This document shows, piece by piece, positions 42,483 to 45,089 of a stretch of 45,089 nt of DNA (position 1 is the first letter of the stretch; every line of letters begins with the position of its first letter). Both the position numbers and the translations under genes were made by a program. The stretch comes from Cyanobacteria bacterium CYA (GTDB lineage Bacteria; Planctomycetota; Phycisphaerae; Phycisphaerales; UBA1924): the NCBI GenBank assembly GCA_008363215.1, contig RHKP01000022.1, forward strand, positions 1 to 45,089, read 5' to 3'. The notes below the pieces were generated by a model, which was not told where the DNA came from, searched no databases, and worked only from the letters and a program-made list of their open reading frames with translations.

Positions 42483-44819
42483 ATGCCCCGCATCACACTG
42501 CCCGATGGTTCCGTCAAGGAGTTTGATAAGCCCGTATCCGCCCGTGAGGTGGCCGAGTCGATCGGCTCGCGCCTCGCCAAGGCCGCGGTGGGCGCCAAGG
42601 TCGATGGACAACTGGCCGACCTTTCCACCACGCTCGATCGCGACTGTGCGCTGGCAATCGTCACCGAGCAAACTCGGGAGAAGCAGCCGGACCCCGATGC
42701 GCTTTTCCTGCTGCGGCATTCAGCGGCCCACGTGATGGCCGAGGCGATTCAGCGCCTGGTGCCGGGGGCGCAACTGGTGTATGGGCCGCCGCTGGAGACG
42801 GGGTTCTACTACGACATCGCTTTTCCGGAGGATCGGCCGCTGAAGGAGGGCGACTTCGAGGCGATCGAGACCGAGATGGAGAAGATCGTCAAGGAAGATC
42901 GGCCGTTCGTGCGTTACGAAATCCCCATCAAGTACGGGATGGAGAAACTCAAGCGGGAGGGCAGCAAGTACAAGATCGACAATGCCAAACGCGCTATCGA
43001 TGGCGGTGCCAAGTCGCTCAGTTGGTATGTGACCGGCTTCCCAGCCACTGTACACGTCGCAGATCGCTTCGGAGAACAACTCCACCTGGCTCCGGGCGTA
43101 GTTGTCGACAAGATGGAGAAGGCCCCTGATCCGCTTGCCCCGGGTGCATCAACTCTGATGTCGTATCCACGACAGCTGGTGGTGCGAGATGAAGACATCA
43201 TCAAGACCAGTATGCCCGTGGAAGATCGCTCGCCAGGAAACTGGGAAGACCTCTGTCGCGGGCCGCACGTGCCGAGCACCGGGCGGATCGGTGCGTTCAA
43301 GATCATGAGTCTGGCGTCGAGTTACTGGCACGGCGACGAAACCTCCGACCGGCTCACCCGCGTCTACGGCACCGCTTTCTTCAATAAGAAAGACCTCGAA
43401 GACTACCTGCACCGCCTCGAAGAAGCCAAGAAGCGCGACCACCGCGTGCTGGGCAGGCAACTCCGGTTGTTCCACATTGACGACACCGTCGGGCAGGGCC
43501 TGATCCTGTGGACCCCGCGCGGGTCGGTCGTGCGCAAGGAACTCCAGAACTTCATCGGAGCCGAGTTGAAGAAGCAGGGGTACACCGAGGTCTTCACGCC
43601 GCACATCGGCTCGCTGGAACTGTACAAGACCAGCGGGCACTTCCCGTATTACAAGGACTCGCAGTTTCCGCCCATCATCGAGCGCAACGCGCTCGAAGAG
43701 CTCTGCAACGAAGGTTGTTCCTGCGCCGAGATGATTCACCGCGTCGCGGGCGTGTCGGCGCGCCTGGCGGCCGGCCTCAACGAGCGCACCGGGGCCACGA
43801 CCATCACTCCCGACCGCGTGCTGCCCGACGATCAACTCATCGAGGGCTTCATGCTCAAGCCGATGAACTGCCCGCACCATGCCAGGATCTTCGCGTCGAG
43901 CCCCCACTCATACCGCGACATGCCGGTACGCCTCGCCGAGTTCGGCACGGTCTATCGCTGGGAGCAGTCGGGTGAACTGAACGGCATGACCCGCGTGCGC
44001 GGCTTCACGCAGGACGACGCGCACCTGTTCTGCACCGAAGAGCAGATCCCCGGCGAAGTGCAGGGTTGCCTGTCGCTCGTCAAGACCATCTTCGCCACGC
44101 TCGGCATGCGCGACTACCGCGTCCGCGTCGGGCTGCGCGACCCCGACAGCAACAAGTACACCGGCAGCGCGGAGAGTTGGGACAAGGCTGAAGCCGCCTG
44201 CATCGCGGCTGCCGAGTCGCTCGGCGTCTCCTTCACCCGCGAGCCGGGCGAGGCCGCCTTCTACGGCCCGAAGATCGACTTTGTCGTCAAGGACGTCATC
44301 GGCCGCGAGTGGCAACTCGGCACCGTGCAGGTCGATTACCAGATGGGCAATCGGTTCGACCTCTCTTATATCGGTCCAGATAACAAGCCGCATCGCCCCG
44401 TGGTCATCCACCGCGCCCCGTTCGGCTCGATGGAACGCTTCTGCGGCGTGCTGATCGAGCACTTCGCGGGGGCTTTCCCGCTGTGGCTGTCCCCCGAGCA
44501 GATCCGCGTGCTGCCCATCAGCGAGAAGAGCCTCGACTACGCGCGGAGCGTGCAGGACAAACTGGCAGCCGCCGGGCTGCGGTCATCGCTCGATGACAGC
44601 AACGAGCGCGTGCAGGCGAAGATCAAGCACGGCTCGGAGATGAAGGTGCCGTACCTGCTGGTGGTCGGCCCGCGCGACGCGGAAAACAACACCGTCTCGG
44701 TGCGGGCCTTCGGCATCGAGAAGGACCTGGGGGCGATGCCGGTCGACGAGTTTGTGACGGCCGCGGCGGAGGAATACTCCAATCGCGGCGCGAGCACGGT
44801 GGCGGCCCGGTTCCAATGA
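42483..44819 (+). CDS. thrS: Threonyl-tRNA synthetase with two large insertions
   Basis: ThrRS charges tRNA-Thr. The 778-residue protein has, in order, an N-terminal TGS domain, the editing domain (HSAAH with His79 and His83, later Cys258 and His262 in DLCRGPHVPSTG), the class II core with zinc ligand Cys463 in MNCPHH, motif 2 (FGTVYRWEQSGEL) and motif 3 (VIHRAPFGSMERF), and the anticodon-binding domain. The usual length is about 640. The extra length comes from about 68 residues at 185-252 inside the editing domain and about 55 residues at 400-455 in the catalytic core (containing CNEGCSC). AGGA precedes the ATG at 42483. Expression is probably controlled by the Thr leader attenuator directly upstream. 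Confidence 0.95.
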   Translation: MPRITLPDGSVKEFDKPVSAREVAESIGSRLAKAAVGAKVDGQLADLSTTLDRDCALAIVTEQTREKQPDPDALFLLRHSAAHVMAEAIQRLVPGAQLVYGPPLETGFYYDIAFPEDRPLKEGDFEAIETEMEKIVKEDRPFVRYEIPIKYGMEKLKREGSKYKIDNAKRAIDGGAKSLSWYVTGFPATVHVADRFGEQLHLAPGVVVDKMEKAPDPLAPGASTLMSYPRQLVVRDEDIIKTSMPVEDRSPGNWEDLCRGPHVPSTGRIGAFKIMSLASSYWHGDETSDRLTRVYGTAFFNKKDLEDYLHRLEEAKKRDHRVLGRQLRLFHIDDTVGQGLILWTPRGSVVRKELQNFIGAELKKQGYTEVFTPHIGSLELYKTSGHFPYYKDSQFPPIIERNALEELCNEGCSCAEMIHRVAGVSARLAAGLNERTGATTITPDRVLPDDQLIEGFMLKPMNCPHHARIFASSPHSYRDMPVRLAEFGTVYRWEQSGELNGMTRVRGFTQDDAHLFCTEEQIPGEVQGCLSLVKTIFATLGMRDYRVRVGLRDPDSNKYTGSAESWDKAEAACIAAAESLGVSFTREPGEAAFYGPKIDFVVKDVIGREWQLGTVQVDYQMGNRFDLSYIGPDNKPHRPVVIHRAPFGSMERFCGVLIEHFAGAFPLWLSPEQIRVLPISEKSLDYARSVQDKLAAAGLRSSLDDSNERVQAKIKHGSEMKVPYLLVVGPRDAENNTVSVRAFGIEKDLGAMPVDEFVTAAAEEYSNRGASTVAARFQ

Positions 44820-44835
44820 GCCTGCGGCCGGAGTT

Positions 44836-45030
44836 TTGAACCACAGAGAGCACAGAGGGGCACAGCGAGATGCTCCTCTGTTTTTCTTTTTTCACCACGG
44901 AGTTTCACGGAGTTGCGCGGAGGGGGAAGTTCGGATTTGAGATTTGTGATTTGAGATTTGACCCCCAGACCCCGGACCCCAAACCCCTGATGATACGGTT
45001 TCCGGTTGAGATTCGGGCGCACCCGCGCAT
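44836..45030. repeat. Short-period degenerate repeats downstream of thrS
   Basis: The stretch after thrS is built from short periodic units. CACAGAG-type units lie at about 44840-44870, CACGGAGTT-type units of about 10 bases at 44892-44925, GATTTGA/GATTTGT heptamers repeated four times from about 44934, and ACCCCNN heptamers immediately after. No gene is supported here, and frames reading through it are chance frames. It resembles decayed intergenic repeats seen in many large environmental genomes. Confidence 0.6.
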
Positions 45031-45089
45031 TTGGGGGGGTTGCGCTTGGATGGTGGAGATGAGATGATGCGGCCGCGCGCCCCGGGGCG

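Noticed and set aside
44623..44898. Minus-strand frame ending thrS region with SLCPSVLSVVQN-like sequence
   Set aside because: It is produced by the CACAGAG repeats and the antisense of thrS, a known type of false gene.

Overview
The window reads as chromosomal DNA of a high-GC bacterium, most likely a planctomycete of the Phycisphaerae type. This placement is an inference. It rests on a PEP-CTERM-like secreted protein together with an exosortase and its EpsI-type partner, a planctomycete-style GFTLIE prepilin, a Ser/Thr kinase fused to tetratricopeptide repeats, an EF-hand protein, and a complete bacterial DNA topoisomerase VI. There are no phage, plasmid, IS or rRNA/tRNA genes that I can support.

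Layout. 1-9117: tail of an unknown gene, topoisomerase VI subunit B (+), a PEP-CTERM-like secreted protein (+), then on the minus strand a kinase-TPR protein, a DinB-like protein, and a two-gene unit in which topoisomerase VI subunit A is translationally coupled to a PD-(D/E)XK nuclease. 9118-9687: a gene-free, hairpin-rich stretch ending in a terminator-like hairpin with a T-run, a candidate structured RNA. 9688-15876: metallophosphoesterase and a membrane-anchored helix-turn-helix protein (divergent), a small hypothetical, a GbsR/MarR-type regulator, a CPBP protease, trpC, and a secreted thioredoxin-fold protein.

15873-34537: twelve minus-strand genes packed into about 18.7 kb, many with 4-base start/stop overlaps. 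In transcription order: SLBB polysaccharide export lipoprotein, exosortase, EpsI-like protein, 1558-residue TPR protein, Wzc-like chain-length protein with a degenerate P-loop, NDP-sugar epimerase/decarboxylase, WecA/MraY-type sugar-phosphate transferase, ParA-like ATPase, a VanZ-NhaD fusion, MurJ, an entericidin-like lipoprotein, and a short-chain dehydrogenase. Together they suggest building, exporting and anchoring an exopolysaccharide and exosortase-sorted proteins, with lipid-carrier and envelope functions at the distal end. A TTGACA-16-TAACCT promoter precedes the first gene.

34868-45089: lipoyl synthase with a roughly 48-residue insertion; a seven-loop EF-hand protein; a gene-poor kilobase; nrdR; a 21-bp tandem repeat; a three-gene unit (10-Cys secreted peptide, membrane-anchored protein, MauE-like membrane domain fused to a type IV prepilin); and thrS. 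thrS has two large insertions and is preceded by what looks like a complete transcription attenuator: a 19-codon leader peptide with five consecutive Thr codons, a competing pairing, and an intrinsic terminator.

The strongest candidates for something undescribed are the Thr-leader attenuator of thrS, the MauE-prepilin fusion operon with its disulfide-rich peptide, the topoisomerase VI A/nuclease pair, and the structured element at 9387-9682.
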